A stretch of DNA of 64,000 nucleotides from Typhlomys cinereus (lineage: Eukaryota > Chordata > Mammalia > Rodentia > Platacanthomyidae): assembly GCA_023101885.1 (NCBI GenBank), contig JALPQD010000248.1, positions 248,001 through 312,000 of the forward strand, read 5' to 3'. The position numbers and the translations under genes were made by a program. Below the pieces are notes generated by a model. It ran no database searches and was not told the origin of the DNA. It was given only the letters and a program-made list of their open reading frames with translations. Each line of letters begins with the position of its first letter. The stretch's first letter is position 1. Positions 60,791 to 64,000 of the stretch are shown in pieces.

Positions 60791-63560
60791 GAAACATGCA
60801 AGGTGCCCCAAGCTGGATGCAGAATCCCAAGTTGAATGTGTTAATCTTATTGTTTGCAAACTCAGACCTATGTGCGTTGGATGTTCATCTTCTCTTCCGG
60901 TTTTGGTAACAGTCTCATCCCCGCATTATTTACTCAGTGGAAATCTAGCATGGAGCCAGTTTCTCCTTGAATCACTTAAGAGAGACATGTTCTTCATTTT
61001 GAAAGAGTGCTACCCATAGCCACCAATGACTGTGGCAGGCATGCTAACGGGTTTCATATGATTGAACAAGAAGGAATGATAGACATAGGCCACTAGATGC
61101 ATAAGTGGTTCATTTAGTTTCAGTCTTGAAATAACCACGTGAGTGTAGAATAAGAGAAGTTGGCATGAAAAAAATGATACTGTTAGGACCATTGCATAAA
61201 ATGTCATTTTTTCAAGGTATTGAGGTTTTTATTTAGACCCATAGATCAATTTAAAATTTCAGGTAGGTGAGGCAGTCCCCCTGTAAATAAATTCTGGAAG
61301 ATCTGGAAGTAAACTGGTTAAACATAATAATCCTATCACTGGTATCTGTGTTTAATTAGAGACTGTATCAAAAATAATAAGGCAAAAGAACAATTGGATC
61401 TCCATGTGCACGCCCATATGTACACACACACACACACATTAAAAAATGTCAAGGACAGTGATTTGATAGTGATTCACAACCTTTTCCAGGTTGCACCCAT
61501 ACAAAGAACACTTGGAATTTGATCCTACTAGACTTAAGAGGAATTAAGTGTTTTTTAAAATTATTTGGAACCAAGATCTTTGTCATTTTCCCTATAAGAA
61601 TAGCAATTGCATCCAGAGTTTAATAGCATCTTTATCCTCACTCTAAGCACATCAACTTACATAGATTTTTGAAAACATCCTTCCCACCATTGACATCTGC
61701 CTTCTATGCTCCAGAAGTTGGAGGTAATTTAACCTTCTAGAGCTGAAACTCATGAGTAGAAAATCTTTGAACTAACTGAAAATTTGCCTAACTATGTTGG
61801 TTATTATCGTAAAAGACATGTTCCACTTAGCTAAAAACTTTATTGGCTAATTGAGTCATATTTTCAATATGCATTTTGAGATTGCGAACAATACAGAACT
61901 GTCTTATCAAAACCTCACCATGAAAAATCAGAAAAGCCCACCACACCTCTCTGAAAGACTGATGAGAACTAAAACTGATGGGGAAGAGAAGCAGGATGCT
62001 TTCCTGAATGTTATACCTACTGATCTAGGATACTTGCTGGAGCATGAATCATGTCAGGCATATGTCATCAAAGACAAACTAGATGAAACACAGTGGGCCA
62101 TGCAAATGAAAAGATTTGAAAATAAGAGAGTCTGGCAGAGGAGATGAAAGTTGCAAAGGGAAAAGATGGAGAAATGGTATTTGTGACTAAGGAATGGAAA
62201 TATTGTGAATATTCACTATATTCATGTATTAATCATTAAAAAATAAGACAGTGGGAAATTAATGGACAATGATTAATAAACTTAATTTTGCATATTTAAT
62301 ACTGAAATTCTATTCTCCCCAAATTCAGTGCCTTTGATTGTATCAGCAAAGATACTGCCTCACTTTGGTTAAGTACATGTATATGCCTGGGAGGTGTGAA
62401 ACCTCATTAACTCTTGCTTTGGTTTTCAGATAAAATCAAATGCTGTCCAATATGATCAAATTGATTTCCTCCTTCAAAGTCTACCCTTGGTTCCCAGCAG
62501 CATTCAAGAACAAGGAAAAAAGAAGACCTCAGAGCTCTTTGGTCGGCATATAGAATTCTGACTTCTTTCTTTTACCAAAAGAATTGTGTCTGCTGCTCAA
62601 TCACTGCTCCCTTAGCCTGATATCCAAAGTAAGATGTGCTCTGTTTACATGCCCAACCTCTTTGACACACCAAAAAACTTGATTTTGTCTAGGACTGCAA
62701 GGAATTTCCGTGCTATTGTCTTTTTTTGTAGAATTGTAGGCATTCTTTGAAGCTCATCATAAGGCATTCTATGTACAGAAAGTACATATATATGGTTTCC
62801 TCTAAATTTGCAGCTGTGACCTTAACTGCTAATACCATGCAGAGCAATCGACATGAAGTGCACTAGTTATCACTAGTTATTTTATTTATTACATGATCCC
62901 GAGGCATCAGGATTTTTCAAATAAGCAAAAGATTTTAGACTTCTTTTTTACTTAGTTCCACAAAAAGTGATCATTAAGAGAGAGTTGATATGTAGATTAT
63001 TTGAAGGATGAGACCTTCCATCAATGCTTTGATTTGCCCTTTAAATAACGTATTTATATCATTTATGGTGATCATTAAACAAGCCTTTTTATATCCCTCC
63101 CTCTCCTCCACAATCTTACAAAAGAATGAGAGAGTTTGCATTGTTTTGCTTGGCTATTTATTGTCCTATTGTATCACTGTCAGTGAAATTGACCATGAAA
63201 GTGCATATTAAGTGGTTGATCATAAAATAAAACATCTTTGGCAAGTGGGAAAAAAGGCAGAATAACAAAGCATCAAGTTTATTTTAATTAAAAAAGCTGC
63301 TCTCTCACTGGTACATTCAATTCTTCTAATGTTGAGAGGCGACTAGTAAGTTCTGTAATGAGTATGAAAGAAGAGTTTGAAGTGACCAGTTTAATTAATT
63401 CCAACTATCTAGCCTAATCTCTCTACAGTGGTCTGAAGCTGAAGTACTTCGCATGGTCCTCATGATATCAAAACACAGTAGATTTTGTGACCATTTCATA
63501 CAGCTGTCAGCCAGAAATTCATAGAAAATGGAAATTGCAGTTGAAATCCAAGGGCTCACC
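60791..63560. other. L1-free DNA, no gene seen
   Basis: A 98-codon open frame at 61851-62147 has no recognisable domain and typical non-coding AT-rich surroundings. A short CA run lies at 61420-61438, probably the tail of an old SINE. Confidence 0.45.
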
Positions 63561-63589
63561 TGTCTTTCTAGAACCTTTCCTTGTTCCTT

Positions 63590-64000
63590 TATGTTGTTGT
63601 TGCATTTCGGTGTCAACTTGACAGTTGCAGACTGTTTGGGGTGCAGCTGTGGAAGGTTAATGGTTGGAATGGCCCCTGAACAAGTCTGCAGGTACTTGAT
63701 TGACTGCTGTGGAGAACCCAGTCCATAGTGGACGGTACTTTCCAGTGGTGGAGCGGATAATAGGAAGTACAAGGAGGAGGGGCTTGCTCTTCACTTATCT
63801 TGTGTGGACTTGCTGTGCAGTCCACTCTGCCCACGTTGTTTGCTTTGAGAGCATCGTGGCCTTCTTTTTTGCTGCTGCTGCTACCTCTGTCCTTGTCTGA
63901 TTTGGAGCTTCACCTTTTCCACCACGTTGTTGCTGTTCCTGCTGCCTTTGGAGCTGGGTCTCTAAGCCTTGCTGCTGTGCGCTGTTCATTGCTGATAGCA
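63590..64000. repeat. Possible old rodent dispersed repeat, running off the window
   Basis: GGTGTCAACTTGACA followed by TTGATTG..., GGAGAACCCAGTCCATAGTGG and a GCTGCTGCTGCT-rich end resembles, in block order, a rodent interspersed repeat I recall with GTGTCAACTTGACA near one end. I cannot name the family with confidence. Confidence 0.3.

Noticed and set aside
61851..62147. 98-codon open frame in the L1-free right end
   Set aside because: No domain recognised, no splice or promoter context, and such lengths occur by chance in AT-rich DNA of this size.

Overview
This 64 kb window is mammalian nuclear DNA, almost certainly from a rodent, and holds no intact host gene. The rodent call rests on tRNA-headed B2/ID-like SINEs and on many L1 (LINE-1) copies with G-rich 3' UTRs. 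The SINE head is related to, but differs from, the mouse/rat B2 consensus, so a lineage outside mouse and rat (for example a jerboa-type myomorph) is my guess; species is not proven. Roughly two thirds of the window is L1. Every L1 reading frame I examined carries stops or frameshifts, so everything here looks like a graveyard of retrotransposition.

Layout. 1-246 is AT-rich with nothing recognised. 247-8000 is an old minus-strand L1 (copy A), hit by a SINE and by a plus-strand L1 (copy B) in its 5' UTR. 9269-15175 is a long plus-strand L1 (copy D). 16617-22113 is a SINE joined directly to a plus-strand L1 (copy F), which is split by a minus-strand L1 (copy G). 22114-26070 is mostly unique DNA with SINEs and a CA repeat. 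26087-33066 is a full-length plus-strand L1 (copy N) with a perfect 16-bp target-site duplication, tandem GC-rich promoter units, ORF1, ORF2 and 3' UTR. 34236-41869 is an old minus-strand L1 (copy P) broken by four separate insertions: an RBPMS2 processed pseudogene, a SINE, L1 copy Q and a solo LTR. L1 copy R abuts it. 42562-44388 is an L1 with a textbook 5' inversion (copy T). 45155-46870 carries an L1 tail of about 35 bp, L1 copy W and an older L1 tail. 50922-57670 is a second full-length L1 (copy AA, minus strand) with nested L1 copy BB, a SINE and a scrambled ORF1. 57685-64000 is L1-free, apparently unique DNA with weak old repeats.

How it fits together. L1 ORF1 (RNA chaperone) and ORF2 (endonuclease plus reverse transcriptase) would have copied their own RNA, and in trans the SINE RNAs and the RBPMS2 mRNA. 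Target duplications with A-rich starts, 3' A tails, 5' truncations and a twin-primed inversion are all visible. The nesting order gives a relative age for many insertions: P is older than RBPMS2 pseudogene, SINE, Q and LTR; A is older than B and a SINE; F is older than G; AA is older than BB and a SINE. The most informative findings are the multi-layer insertion stack in P, the two different 5' UTR promoter types upstream of a shared L1 body, and the inverted 23-bp filler in ORF1 of AA.
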